Of a stretch of DNA of 64,000 bases, positions 36,598 through 45,675 are shown piece after piece. The number at the start of each line of letters is the position of its first letter. The stretch's first letter is position 1. Source of the stretch: Pseudomonadota bacterium (GTDB lineage Bacteria; Pseudomonadota; Gammaproteobacteria; Burkholderiales; Chitinibacteraceae). The notes beneath the pieces were generated by a model. The model was not told the origin of the DNA. It did no database searches and was given only the letters and a program-made list of their open reading frames with translations. The stretch lies in NCBI GenBank assembly GCA_018261735.1, contig JAGTRM010000003.1, positions 62,001 to 126,000 on the forward strand. Direction: 5' to 3'. Made by a program: the position numbers and the translations under genes.

Positions 36598-37089
36598 TTA
36601 GCCGCCCTTGCCCGTAGCAACATCCACCAGAACCGGCTGCAAAATGCGCTGCACATCCAGCGGATTCATCCCCACCAGAAATCCGCGCTTGCCGCCATTG
36701 ATGTAGATTTTCTCCAGGACCAGGATGCTGCGCTCCAGATAGACCGGCATGCCTTTCTTCGTCCCGAAGGGTGAAGTACCGCCGACCAGGTAGCCCGAGT
36801 GCTTGCCAGCCACCTCAGGCGCACAAGGGGAAATCGTTTTCACATTCAGGAAACGCGCCAGATTCTTGGTCGAGACTTCGCAATCGCCGTGCATCAAGAC
36901 CACCAGCGGCTGGCGGCGCTCGTCCTCCATGATCAACGTTTTGATGACCGCATGCTCGTCCACGCCCAATTCGCGCGCAGAGACGGTTGTTCCGCCCTTG
37001 TCTTCATAGTAATACAAGTGCTCGGTAAACGTCACTTTATGCTGGCGCAGAACGCGAATGGCCGGCGTAACAGGAAATTTTTCACTCAT
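36598..37089 (-). CDS. ybaK: Cys-tRNA(Pro) deacylase YbaK/EbsC
   Basis: Trans-editing enzyme of 163 residues that hydrolyses Cys-tRNA(Pro) mischarged by prolyl-tRNA synthetase. Family features are TPAIRVLRQHKVTFTEHLYYYED, GVDEHAVIKTLIM, KTISPCAPEVAGKHSGYLVGGTSPFGTKKGMPVYLE (conserved GYxxGGxSPxGxKK) and INGGKRGFLVGMNPLD. ATG 37089 gives the normal length; the frame runs on upstream into the selO start region without similarity. It is divergent from selO. Confidence 0.93.
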   Translation of the reverse strand: MSEKFPVTPAIRVLRQHKVTFTEHLYYYEDKGGTTVSARELGVDEHAVIKTLIMEDERRQPLVVLMHGDCEVSTKNLARFLNVKTISPCAPEVAGKHSGYLVGGTSPFGTKKGMPVYLERSILVLEKIYINGGKRGFLVGMNPLDVQRILQPVLVDVATGKGG

Positions 37090-37179
37090 CTTCAAACCTT
37101 GAGGAACAAAATGGCATAATATCCGACAAAATAACTCAACTAATAATCCTGGAGCGACGGTCAGCCCGTCTGAACACGC

Positions 37180-38652
37180 ATGACATTCACCCTGGCGAAT
37201 TTTCCACAGGCCCCGCGCTTTGGCGCACTGCCGCCCGAATTCTACACCCGCGTGTCGCCCACTCCCCTGCCCGATCCCATTCTGGCAGCATGGAATGCCG
37301 ATTTGGCGCAAACCCTTGGTCTGCATGCCGATCCACAAGCCCATCCCGATCTGGCCCATTTGCTCGCCGGTAATTTGCTACCGGAAGGAGCCAGCCCACT
37401 GGCCAGCGTCTATTCCGGCCACCAGTTCGGCACTTACGTCCCTCAACTGGGCGATGGGCGCGCCCTGCTGATTGGCGAACACCGTGCGCCGGATGGCACG
37501 ATTTACGAATTGCAACTCAAAGGCGCCGGCCTCACGCCGTATTCACGCATGGGCGATGGCCGCGCAGTATTGCGCTCTTCGATTCGGGAATACTTGTGCT
37601 CGGAAGCCATGCAGGGTCTCGGCATTCCGACCACGCGTGCACTGGGTCTGGTCAGCTCTCCCCAACCGGTCTTGCGCGAAGAGCTGGAAACAGCGGCCGT
37701 GGTCCTGCGGGTAGCGCCCACGTTCGTGCGTTTTGGGCATTTTGAATATTTCCACCGCACCGGCGACCACGCTTCACTGCGCACTCTGGCCGACTGGGTG
37801 ATCACCCATTTCTATCCGGAATGCCATGACGATCCACAGCCCTATGCTGCACTGCTGCGCAAGGTCGCCCAGCGTACCGCGCAACTGATTGCCCGCTGGC
37901 AAGGTGTCGGTTTCTGCCATGGCGTGCTGAACTCGGACAACATGTCGATCATCGGCCTGACACTCGATTACGGGCCGTTTGGCTTTCTGGATGGCTTTGA
38001 TGCCGGCCATATCTGCAATCACTCTGACCACACTGGCCGCTACGCTTGGCACCACCAGCCGGAAATCGGGCTGTGGAACCTGCATTGCCTGGCGCAAGCC
38101 TTGTTGCCGCTGGCCGACAAGGAAGCATTGACCGAGGTATTGAAACAGTACCAGTCCATGTTCGAGGTCGCATTTTCCGGTCAACTGCGCGGCAAGCTCG
38201 GCCTGCAAAGCTGGCAGGATGACGATTGGAACTTGGTCAGTCTACTGTTGGAACAGATGCAAAAATCCGCCACGGACTGGACCTTGTTTTGGCGGGCGCT
38301 GGCCACCTTCGATGCAGAAGGCGACACCCGGAACGAAAAACTGCGCGATTTCTTTATTGATCGGCCAGCCTTCGATGCCTGGACAGAGCAATATCGCGCG
38401 CGAATTCAGCAGGAAAACAGCTGCGCCAGCCTTCGCTTCGATCGGATGAACCGCGTCAATCCCATGTATGTGCTGCGCAACCATCTTGCCGAAATTGCCA
38501 TTCAGAAAGCCGGCAAGAACGGCGACTTCAGCGAAATCGAGCGCCTGCAACGCTGCTTGTCGCACCCCTTCGAGCCACGGGACGAATTTGCCGACTACGC
38601 CGCAACGCCACCTGACTGGGCGCAATCGATCAGCGTCAGCTGCTCTTCATAA
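37180..38652 (+). CDS. selO: Protein adenylyltransferase SelO (YdiU family)
   Basis: Pseudokinase-fold enzyme of 490 residues that transfers AMP to Ser, Thr or Tyr of target proteins under oxidative stress. Diagnostic stretches are YSGHQFGTYVPQLGDGRALL, LQLKGAGLTPYSRMGDGRAVL, RSSIREYLCSEAMQGLGIPT, GVLNSDNMSIIGLTLDYGPF and NPMYVLRNHLAE. The C-terminus is SVSCSS: a Cys stands three residues from the end, where many eukaryotic SelO proteins have selenocysteine. It is divergent from ybaK with 90 bp between. Confidence 0.95.
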   Translation: MTFTLANFPQAPRFGALPPEFYTRVSPTPLPDPILAAWNADLAQTLGLHADPQAHPDLAHLLAGNLLPEGASPLASVYSGHQFGTYVPQLGDGRALLIGEHRAPDGTIYELQLKGAGLTPYSRMGDGRAVLRSSIREYLCSEAMQGLGIPTTRALGLVSSPQPVLREELETAAVVLRVAPTFVRFGHFEYFHRTGDHASLRTLADWVITHFYPECHDDPQPYAALLRKVAQRTAQLIARWQGVGFCHGVLNSDNMSIIGLTLDYGPFGFLDGFDAGHICNHSDHTGRYAWHHQPEIGLWNLHCLAQALLPLADKEALTEVLKQYQSMFEVAFSGQLRGKLGLQSWQDDDWNLVSLLLEQMQKSATDWTLFWRALATFDAEGDTRNEKLRDFFIDRPAFDAWTEQYRARIQQENSCASLRFDRMNRVNPMYVLRNHLAEIAIQKAGKNGDFSEIERLQRCLSHPFEPRDEFADYAATPPDWAQSISVSCSS

Positions 38653-38756
38653 GCGCAGAAATTGTAAAAAAAGTGACATTTTTCTACCCCAGATCAACCC
38701 GAAAGGAGCCTGGTACGCGATAATCCGCGCCATCGTTATTCCTCCATGGTTTTTCC

Positions 38757-40235
38757 ATGTTCAGTCTTTTTTCCGGCCTGGATTTCACTGTTGGCCTCAG
38801 TCTGTTTCTTGCGCTGGCCTTTGTGCTGGCTTTTGAATTCATCAACGGTTTTCACGATACCGCCAATGCCGTTGCCACCGTTATTTACACCAAGGCCATG
38901 CCAGCGCACCTGGCCGTAGGCGCCTCCGGCATTTTCAATTTCTTCGGCGTATTGCTGGGTGGCCTGAGTGTCGCCTATGCCATCGTTCACCTGCTCCCGG
39001 TTGAGTTGCTGCTCAATGCCGCATCGGCCCAAGGCATGGTCATGGTCTTTTCCTTGCTGGCCGCCGCCATTTTCTGGAATTTCGGCACCTGGTATCTGGG
39101 CCTGCCCGCTTCCAGTTCGCACACCCTGATCGGCTCGATCCTGGGCGTAGGCCTTGCCAATGCCATCATGACCGGCATTCCGCTCAGTCATGGCATCAAC
39201 TGGAAGAAGGCCATCGATGTCATGCTCTCGCTGGTGGTTTCTCCCACTCTTGGCTTCCTGATTGCCGCACTGCTATTGTTGCTGCTCAAACGCTTCCGCG
39301 CGGATTCACGCATGCACAAGACGCCGGAAGAACGCCAGACCATCGACGGGAAAAAGCATCCTCCGTTCTGGACCCGGCTGGTACTGATTGCCTCTGCCAT
39401 GGGGGTCAGCTTCGCCCACGGTTCCAATGACGGCCAGAAAGGTGTCGGCCTGGTCATGTTGGTATTGATCGGGATCGTACCGGGCAAGTTCGTCCTTGAT
39501 ATGGACAGCACCTCTTACGAAATCCTGCGCACGCATGATGCGGCCGCCCACATGCAGCAGTTTTATGAACGCAACGGCGAGCGCCTGGGGCAATACCTGG
39601 CGCTTGGCAAAGTACCCAATCACACGCTGCCCAAAGCATTCAAGTGCAACCCGGAAATGACCATCCCGGCCATTACCGAACTCACCACCACCCTGGACCC
39701 GCACACCGTCAAGACCTACGATGCCCTGGATACCGAAACCCGGCGCAAGGTACGCCGCCTGCTGCTGTGTCTTGACGATACGGCAAAGAAAGTAGGCACA
39801 CTTCCAGGAATCACCTCGGCCGAACGCAAGGATCTGGACAAACTACGCAAAGATCTGACCGCGACCACCGAATACGCGCCAACCTGGGTCATCTTCGCCA
39901 TTGCCCTGGCACTGGGTATCGGCACCATGATTGGCTGGCGTCGCGTGGTACTGACTGTCGGCGAAAAAATCGGTCAAAAGGGCATGACCTACGCCCAAGG
40001 CGCTTGTGCGCAGATTACCGCCTCTTGCGCAATTGGACTTGCCAACATCCTTGGCCTGCCGGTATCAACCACGCACGTTCTCTCGTCCGGCGTAGCCGGC
40101 ACGATGGTTGCCAATCGCAGCGGACTGCAAGGCGGAACAGTCAAAAACATCCTGATCGCTTGGGCATTGACCATGCCGGCGGCCATGGTGCTGGCTGGCG
40201 CTTTCTTCTGGATTGGAACGATTTTCACCCGCTAA
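38757..40235 (+). CDS. Inorganic phosphate transporter, PiT family
   Basis: Inner-membrane low-affinity phosphate (metal-phosphate) symporter of 492 residues. Two PiT signature repeats are visible: FEFINGFHDTANAVATVIYT near the N-terminus and SCAIGLANILGLPVSTTHVLSS near the C-terminus, with LGLPASSSHTLIGSILG between. About ten hydrophobic segments flank a cytoplasmic loop of about 170 residues (roughly 205-375). There is no neighbouring phoU-like gene, and no clear Pho box was found upstream. Confidence 0.94.
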   Translation: MFSLFSGLDFTVGLSLFLALAFVLAFEFINGFHDTANAVATVIYTKAMPAHLAVGASGIFNFFGVLLGGLSVAYAIVHLLPVELLLNAASAQGMVMVFSLLAAAIFWNFGTWYLGLPASSSHTLIGSILGVGLANAIMTGIPLSHGINWKKAIDVMLSLVVSPTLGFLIAALLLLLLKRFRADSRMHKTPEERQTIDGKKHPPFWTRLVLIASAMGVSFAHGSNDGQKGVGLVMLVLIGIVPGKFVLDMDSTSYEILRTHDAAAHMQQFYERNGERLGQYLALGKVPNHTLPKAFKCNPEMTIPAITELTTTLDPHTVKTYDALDTETRRKVRRLLLCLDDTAKKVGTLPGITSAERKDLDKLRKDLTATTEYAPTWVIFAIALALGIGTMIGWRRVVLTVGEKIGQKGMTYAQGACAQITASCAIGLANILGLPVSTTHVLSSGVAGTMVANRSGLQGGTVKNILIAWALTMPAAMVLAGAFFWIGTIFTR

Positions 40236-40258
40236 TCACAACAGCCCCAACCTTCAAA

Positions 40259-40296
40259 ACACGGCGCGGACCCTTCATCCGCGCCGTGTTCCTTTT
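40259..40296 (+). terminator. Terminator after the phosphate transporter
   Basis: ACACGGCGCGGA and TCCGCGCCGTGT form a perfect 12-bp stem with a 7-nt loop, followed by TCCTTTT. Confidence 0.88.
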
Positions 40297-40424
40297 ACCG
40301 TACGTCCTCCTGATATGACAACCCGTAGCGCAGTAATGCATACCGCATAGAAGCACGGTTTGGGTATGATTAGGCGCGGCAGCCACTTTCCGGCAACCGT
40401 TTATTGCCAGGAGTATTGATCCAC

Positions 40425-41528
40425 ATGCGCTACCTGACCGAACCGGAATTCCGCCACGACACGTCCCCCAAGATCGGCGTTTTATTGGTTAATCTGGGAA
40501 CCCCCGATGCGCCCACGCCGGCCGCGGTAAAACGCTACCTTGCACAATTCCTGTCCGACCCGCGTGTTGTTGAAATCCCGCGCCTGCCTTGGTGGCTGGT
40601 CTTGCACGGCATTATTCTAAATACGCGCCCCAAGAAATCAGCCGCAAAATACGCCGCGATCTGGACCACCGAGGGCTCCCCCTTGCGAGTCTGGACCGAA
40701 AAACAAGCCAAGTTATTGAAGGGCTGGTCGGGAGAAAAATTGCCGGAGCCAGTGCTCGTGGAAATGGCCATGCGCTATGGTGCGCCCTCCATCGAATCAG
40801 CCGTCGTCAAATTAAAAGCCGCAGGTTGCGACCGCCTGCTGATCGTTCCGCTCTATCCGCAATATGCAGCAAGCACGACAGCAAGCGTTATTGATGAACT
40901 TGGCAGGGTCATGTCCAGCATTCGCAATCAACCCGCAATGCGCACGGTTAAATCCTTTCATGACAATCCGGGTTACATCGGTGCACTCGCCGCAAGCGTA
41001 CGCGAACACTGGCGAATAAACGGGCGTGGCAGCCATTTATTGATGAGTTTCCACGGCGCGCCGCGTTACACGCTGGAGCGGGGCGACCCCTACTTCTGCC
41101 ACTGCCAGAAAACCGCGCGCCAGCTGGCCGAAGCATTGCAGCTTTCTCCCGAAACATACAGCGTATCGTTCCAGTCACGCTTTGGCCGGGCAAAATGGTT
41201 TGATCCCAGCACGGAAAGCACGCTTCTCGAGCTAGGACAACGACAGACCAACAAGCTGGATGTCATCTGCCCCGGGTTTGTAGCCGATTGCTTGGAAACA
41301 CTGGAAGAGATCGCCCTGGAAGGCAAGCGGATCTTTCTTGCCGCGGGTGGCACACAATTCAGATACATCCCGGCCCTGAACGACCGGCCCGACTGGATTG
41401 ACGCCCTGGGCCAGTTGATTCAGATGGAGACAAGCGGCTGGCTGACCGATGGTCCGGATCACATCAACCACAATCAAACAGAAAATCAAACACTTACATA
41501 CGCACTAAAAATGGGCGCAAAAAAATAA
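40425..41528 (+). CDS. hemH: Ferrochelatase
   Basis: Inserts Fe2+ into protoporphyrin IX, the last step of heme synthesis. The 367-residue protein shows IGVLLVNLGTPDAPTPAAVKRYL at the start, YAAIWTTEGSPLRVWTEKQA, the catalytic-His segment LLMSFHGAPRYTLERGDPY, and VICPGFVADCLETLEEI with the acidic pocket. ATG 40425 was preferred; TTG 40404 is an in-frame alternative. It stands alone between a terminator and a two-component pair. Heme made here would serve MsrQ and cytochromes. Confidence 0.95.
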   Translation: MRYLTEPEFRHDTSPKIGVLLVNLGTPDAPTPAAVKRYLAQFLSDPRVVEIPRLPWWLVLHGIILNTRPKKSAAKYAAIWTTEGSPLRVWTEKQAKLLKGWSGEKLPEPVLVEMAMRYGAPSIESAVVKLKAAGCDRLLIVPLYPQYAASTTASVIDELGRVMSSIRNQPAMRTVKSFHDNPGYIGALAASVREHWRINGRGSHLLMSFHGAPRYTLERGDPYFCHCQKTARQLAEALQLSPETYSVSFQSRFGRAKWFDPSTESTLLELGQRQTNKLDVICPGFVADCLETLEEIALEGKRIFLAAGGTQFRYIPALNDRPDWIDALGQLIQMETSGWLTDGPDHINHNQTENQTLTYALKMGAKK

Positions 41529-41596
41529 ACTTGGGATTTACCCGAATTGGCGCTAAACTCATCGGTAAGCTTAATCTTACAATGAAGGAGACAAAA

Positions 41597-42295
41597 ATGG
41601 CCACACGGCTTTTTCTGGCTGAAGATGATCTGATTCTTGCAGATGCACTTAAAACCAGCCTTTGTCAGGCTGATTTCCAGGTGGACTGCGTCAACGATGG
41701 CGCCCTTGCTCTCCAAATCTTGCTACACAACGATTATGACGTAGTCGTTCTTGATATTGGTCTGCCCAACATGGATGGCTTGTCCGTATTGCGTAATGTT
41801 CGTCAGCACAAACCTTCCCTGCCCATTCTCATCCTGACCGCGCTTGATGGTCTGGAAGACCGCGTTGCGGGTCTTGATGCCGGCGCCGATGACTATATTG
41901 CCAAACCGTTTGAATTCGCCGAACTGGAAGCTCGCCTGCGCGCACTGTTGCGCCGCAGCCAGATTCTGCCCCAGTCCGTTCAACAATTGGGCAATCTGCG
42001 ACTGGATCGCGCAGGTCAGCGTGCCTGGTGCAACGATACGCCGCTGGATCTTTCCGCACGCGAACTGACCGTGCTGGAAATCCTGATGGGGAATATCGAC
42101 CGCGTGGTCACCAAAGAACAAATCGTGGCGGAGTTGGGCAGCGATAACGCAGAAGTTGGCCTCAACGCCATTGAAGTTTACGTTCACCGCTTGCGCAAGA
42201 AACTGGAACCCTGCGGCGTAGTCATCCGCACCATCCGCGGCTTGGGCTACCTGCTCGAAAAACAGCAAGCAGGCGCGCCAGGTGCGGCACTGTAA
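41597..42295 (+). CDS. OmpR-family response regulator
   Basis: A 232-residue regulator with a receiver domain (D10/D11, phospho-acceptor D53 in VVLDIGLPNMDGL, Thr in ILTALD, Lys in YIAKPFEF). A winged-helix DNA-binding domain (about 130-225) contains LSARELTVLEILMGN and EVYVHRLRKKLEPCGVVIRTIRGLGYLL. The ATG follows AAGGAG by 8 bp. It resembles QseB/TctD-type regulators, paired with the overlapping kinase. The stimulus is unknown. Confidence 0.93.
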   Translation: MATRLFLAEDDLILADALKTSLCQADFQVDCVNDGALALQILLHNDYDVVVLDIGLPNMDGLSVLRNVRQHKPSLPILILTALDGLEDRVAGLDAGADDYIAKPFEFAELEARLRALLRRSQILPQSVQQLGNLRLDRAGQRAWCNDTPLDLSARELTVLEILMGNIDRVVTKEQIVAELGSDNAEVGLNAIEVYVHRLRKKLEPCGVVIRTIRGLGYLLEKQQAGAPGAAL

Positions 42296-43655
42296 ACCTT
42301 CACTGCGCAGGCAGCTGCTTCTGTGGCTGCTTGTTCCACAACTTGTATCCTGGCTAATGGGCGCGGCACTTTCCTACCAAGTCGCGCTCCATTATGCAGA
42401 CAATCTGGTCGACCAAAGCCTTCAGCAATCAGCGCAATCTCTTGCCGCACTGGTCTTGCCTGAAAGCGCCGCCCCAAGCATGGAGCTGTCCGACAAAGCC
42501 AAATTGTTGATGGCTGAATTTGGCAGCACGGCCCCCTTGTACTCAGCGCATCTCACTCCAGGCAGCCGGTTATTCGGCAACTGGAAATTCTCGATCCCCA
42601 ATTATGGTGCTGGCCCCCAGCGCGTCTTTTACACAGAACAATTCATGGGGCAACAACTCCGGGCCATTGCCTTGGTTCGGCCGCTTGATACCCCGGAAGG
42701 GCGCAAATGGTTGACCGTGCAAGTTGCCACGAGCCATGATGTCCACCAGCGCCTGTTTAACGATCTTGTTTTTGCCATGGTTATTCCGCTGGCATTGCTG
42801 ACACTGACCACCTCCATTCTGGTCTGGTGGGGCATCGGGCGCGGACTTCAGCCCTTCAAGCGGCTTCAGCACTTGCTTGAATCACGCAAACCGCAAGACC
42901 TTTCGCCACTGGACATCGGCAACGCCCCCCAGGAACTGGTTACGCTGTTTGGCGCGCTCAATCATTTGCTGGTCAGCGCCGGCGAGAGCATTGACCGGCA
43001 ACGCCGCTTTATCGGCGATGCTGCCCACCAGTTGCGCACCCCGCTGGCGGGACTGAAATCGCAAACCGAGCTCGCTATGCGGGAATCGATCTCGGAAGCC
43101 CAGCGCGAACGGCTCGCCATGGTGCATACCAGCGCCACGCGCAGCATTCACCTTGTCAACCAATTGCTTACCCTTGCACGCTCCGAGCCGGGCAATCAAT
43201 CAAGCATCTTGCGCGTGCACATGGACCTGGCCCGCCTGATTCGCGAACTGACTGCGGAAGCGGTTCCGCGCGCGCTTGCCGCCGGGATCGATCTGGGATG
43301 TGACTGTTCGTTGAACGAAGCCTGGATCGAGGGAAATTCTGTTCTCTTACGCGAATTGTTTGTGAACCTGGTGGAAAACGCGATCAAATACATCCCGCGC
43401 GGTGGTTGCGTTACTGTCAGGTTGCAGGATCAAAACCAGCACTACGTCATCGAGGTTGAGGACGACGGTCCGGGAATACCGGAAGAGGACAAACAGCGCG
43501 TATTCGAACGTTTCTATCGGCGCCAGCAAGACGGAAGCGGCTGCGGTCTGGGGATGGCGATTGTCAGGGAAATCGCCGAGCGCCACGGCGGCACGGTCAG
43601 CCTGCGCGATGCCGTGCCGCATGGATTGATTGTCCGGATCGAACTACCGCACTAA
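42282..43655 (+). CDS. Sensor histidine kinase (QseC/TctE-like)
   Basis: Membrane kinase of 457 residues partnered with the upstream regulator. It has two membrane helices (about 11-35 and 163-185) enclosing a periplasmic sensor of about 125 residues, then a short linker. The HisKA domain carries H249 (FIGDAAHQLRTPLAGL). The HATPase domain has NLVENAIKYIPRGG (N box), EVEDDGPGIPEED (G1) and GSGCGLGMAIVREIAERHGG (G2). GTG 42282 overlaps the regulator gene by 14 bp, implying coupling. The ligand cannot be inferred. Confidence 0.92.
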   Translation: MRHCKPSLRRQLLLWLLVPQLVSWLMGAALSYQVALHYADNLVDQSLQQSAQSLAALVLPESAAPSMELSDKAKLLMAEFGSTAPLYSAHLTPGSRLFGNWKFSIPNYGAGPQRVFYTEQFMGQQLRAIALVRPLDTPEGRKWLTVQVATSHDVHQRLFNDLVFAMVIPLALLTLTTSILVWWGIGRGLQPFKRLQHLLESRKPQDLSPLDIGNAPQELVTLFGALNHLLVSAGESIDRQRRFIGDAAHQLRTPLAGLKSQTELAMRESISEAQRERLAMVHTSATRSIHLVNQLLTLARSEPGNQSSILRVHMDLARLIRELTAEAVPRALAAGIDLGCDCSLNEAWIEGNSVLLRELFVNLVENAIKYIPRGGCVTVRLQDQNQHYVIEVEDDGPGIPEEDKQRVFERFYRRQQDGSGCGLGMAIVREIAERHGGTVSLRDAVPHGLIVRIELPH

Positions 43656-44203
43656 GGGGTATTTGCAGCGGGTGTCACTGCCATCTCTACCCACCCCCAC
43701 TCCACTGTCAAGTTCATGGACAATTGCACCAGTGCCAGCGCGATGGGCAAATAAGCCAAAATCGCGACAAATACCAAAAATCGCCGCTCGTCCAGGGCGG
43801 CCGCCACCGCGCCAATCAGCAAAAGCATGCCATAGAGCGCCAGCGGAAAGACCAGCGCCAGCGCAACAGACTCGGGAAACAATCGCAGCACAGGTTCAAG
43901 CAACTGTGCCGAGTTGGCCAACACCACCAGCGGGAACAAGCTACCCTGGACGGGCCTTTTCAATACCCAGCGCCACCATGCCATCAGCCAGGCGGACAGC
44001 ACAATGGTTTCTATTACATTGAGCGCAATGAAAAAAGCGATGCGCGCCAACACACCCGCCTGAAACTCATACGCAGCCAACCCGCCGACCACACCTATCA
44101 GCGACAACCAGAGCAGCGTCTGCCAAGCGGGGTAGACATAGTGCGCCAAAGGGTGAAACCTGAAGCGCAGCAGATCCAGCACATCGCGAACGAATTTGGG
44201 CAT
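43652..44203 (-). CDS. Uncharacterised inner-membrane protein
   Basis: A 183-residue protein with about five hydrophobic segments: TLLWLSLIGVVGGLAAYEF, ARIAFFIALNVIETIVLSAW, LFPLVVLANSAQLLEPVLRL, VALALVFPLALYGMLLLIGA and FLVFVAILAYLPIALALVQL. The short N-terminal part, VLDLLRFRFHPLAHY, is basic and cytoplasmic-like. I do not recognise the family; it recalls small Yip1-like bacterial membrane proteins. Its start abuts the purU stop by one base and its stop overlaps the convergent kinase gene by 4 bp. Confidence 0.7.
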   Translation of the reverse strand: MPKFVRDVLDLLRFRFHPLAHYVYPAWQTLLWLSLIGVVGGLAAYEFQAGVLARIAFFIALNVIETIVLSAWLMAWWRWVLKRPVQGSLFPLVVLANSAQLLEPVLRLFPESVALALVFPLALYGMLLLIGAVAAALDERRFLVFVAILAYLPIALALVQLSMNLTVEWGWVEMAVTPAANTP

Positions 44204-45057
44204 CAGGAGAAAATCACCGTTTTATTGGCATACACCAGCACGCGGTTATCCAGATGCCAGCGCACGGCGCGAGACAGCACGATTCTCTCCAGATCACGGC
44301 CATGTTGAACCAGATCCTCGACCGCATCGCGATGAGAAATACGCGTCACATCCTGCTCGATGATCGGCCCATCATCCAGCACTTCGGTCACGTAATGGCT
44401 GGTGGCACCGATCAGCTTCACCCCACGGGCAAACGCGCGATGATACGGCTTGGCGCCTTCAAAAGCCGGCAGGAAACTGTGGTGAATGTTGATGATCCGT
44501 TTGGGATAGGCCGCGGTAAATTCATGCGACAGCACCTGCATGTAACGAGCCAGCACGATCAGATCGACACCGGCGCCATCCAGCAGTTCGCGCTGTTTCT
44601 GTTCTGCTGCCTTCTTGTTTTCCTTGTTGACCTCGATCACATGGAACGGCACACCGTAGAAATCGGCGAGCGGACGGCAATCCTCATGATTGGAAATGAT
44701 CAGCGGAATTTCACAATGCAGCTCGCCGCTATGATAGCGATGCAGCAGATCGACAAAGCAATGATCGTATTTGGAGACAAAAATCGCCATTTTCGGCCGG
44801 GCACTGGACAGCGCAACACGCCAGCGCATGCTGAACTTGTCGGCGATAGGCTGAAAGGCCGAGGCAAAGGCATCCATATTCAGGGTGAAATCGGACAGAT
44901 CCCATTCCACGCGCATCAAAAACAGGTTTTCGGAATCGTCTTGATGCTGGTTGGAATCAACAATATTGGCATTGTACGTCAGCAGAAAATTGGCGATCGC
45001 AGCCGAGATACCCTTTTGATCCGGGCAGCTAACCAAAAGTGTGGCAGTATTTTTCAT
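44203..45057 (-). CDS. purU: Formyltetrahydrofolate deformylase
   Basis: Hydrolyses 10-formyltetrahydrofolate to formate and tetrahydrofolate, balancing one-carbon pools. The 284-residue protein has an N-terminal ACT domain (ATLLVSCPDQKGISAAIANFL through about residue 85). A formyltransferase-fold domain follows, with KMAIFVSKYDHCFVDLLHRY, IVLARYMQVLSHEF and the catalytic NIHHSFLPAFEGAKPYHRA. GATSHYVTEVLDDGPIIEQD contains the conserved Asp. One-base overlap with the downstream membrane protein gene. Confidence 0.95.
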   Translation of the reverse strand: MKNTATLLVSCPDQKGISAAIANFLLTYNANIVDSNQHQDDSENLFLMRVEWDLSDFTLNMDAFASAFQPIADKFSMRWRVALSSARPKMAIFVSKYDHCFVDLLHRYHSGELHCEIPLIISNHEDCRPLADFYGVPFHVIEVNKENKKAAEQKQRELLDGAGVDLIVLARYMQVLSHEFTAAYPKRIINIHHSFLPAFEGAKPYHRAFARGVKLIGATSHYVTEVLDDGPIIEQDVTRISHRDAVEDLVQHGRDLERIVLSRAVRWHLDNRVLVYANKTVIFS

Positions 45058-45195
45058 GGAATTGCAGTCAGGTTGATTGACGGATAACCTGTGATTCTAA
45101 CAGTTGCACGCGCAGCATGACACACAGCACCTGCCCCATATCAGGGTAAAATCGCTGCTCGTTTATTGCAGAGTCTGCCCCGCGCAGCGCCAGCC

Positions 45196-45660
45196 ATGTT
45201 CCACATTGTTCTCTTCCAGCCCGAAATCCCGCCCAACACCGGCAATATCATCCGGCTGGCAGCCAATACGGGCGCCACCCTGCATCTGGTCAAGCCCCTG
45301 GGTTTTCCGCTCGACGATGCCAAGATGCGCCGCGCCGGGCTTGATTACCATGAATACGCCACGATGCGCGTGCATGAATGCTGGAAGGATTGCCTGGACG
45401 CCCTGAACGGGCACCGTTTTTTTGCCGCGACCACGAAAGGCTCGCAGCGTTTCGACAAGGTGGCTTTCCAGCCCGGGGACGTCTTCGTTTTCGGACCGGA
45501 AACGCGCGGCTTACCCGAGGAAGTCCTGGCCACGTTCCCACCAGAACGACGCATCCGCCTGCCGATGCGGCCGGACAATCGCAGCCTGAATCTCTCCAAC
45601 GCGGTTGCGGTCACTGTATTTGAAGCGTGGCGCCAGCATGACTATGCGGGCGGCGCATAA
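45196..45660 (+). CDS. trmL: tRNA (cytidine(34)-2'-O)-methyltransferase TrmL
   Basis: SPOUT-class methyltransferase of 154 residues that 2'-O-methylates the wobble base of tRNA-Leu isoacceptors. Typical motifs are IVLFQPEIPPNTGNIIRLAAN, LHLVKPLGFPLDDAKMRRAGLD, FVFGPETRGLPEE and the knot region IRLPMRPDNRSLNLSNAVAV. ATG 45196 fits the family start (MFHIVLFQPEIPPNTGN). It is divergent from purU. Confidence 0.94.
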   Translation: MFHIVLFQPEIPPNTGNIIRLAANTGATLHLVKPLGFPLDDAKMRRAGLDYHEYATMRVHECWKDCLDALNGHRFFAATTKGSQRFDKVAFQPGDVFVFGPETRGLPEEVLATFPPERRIRLPMRPDNRSLNLSNAVAVTVFEAWRQHDYAGGA

Positions 45661-45675
45661 AAATCGGGGGAGCAA

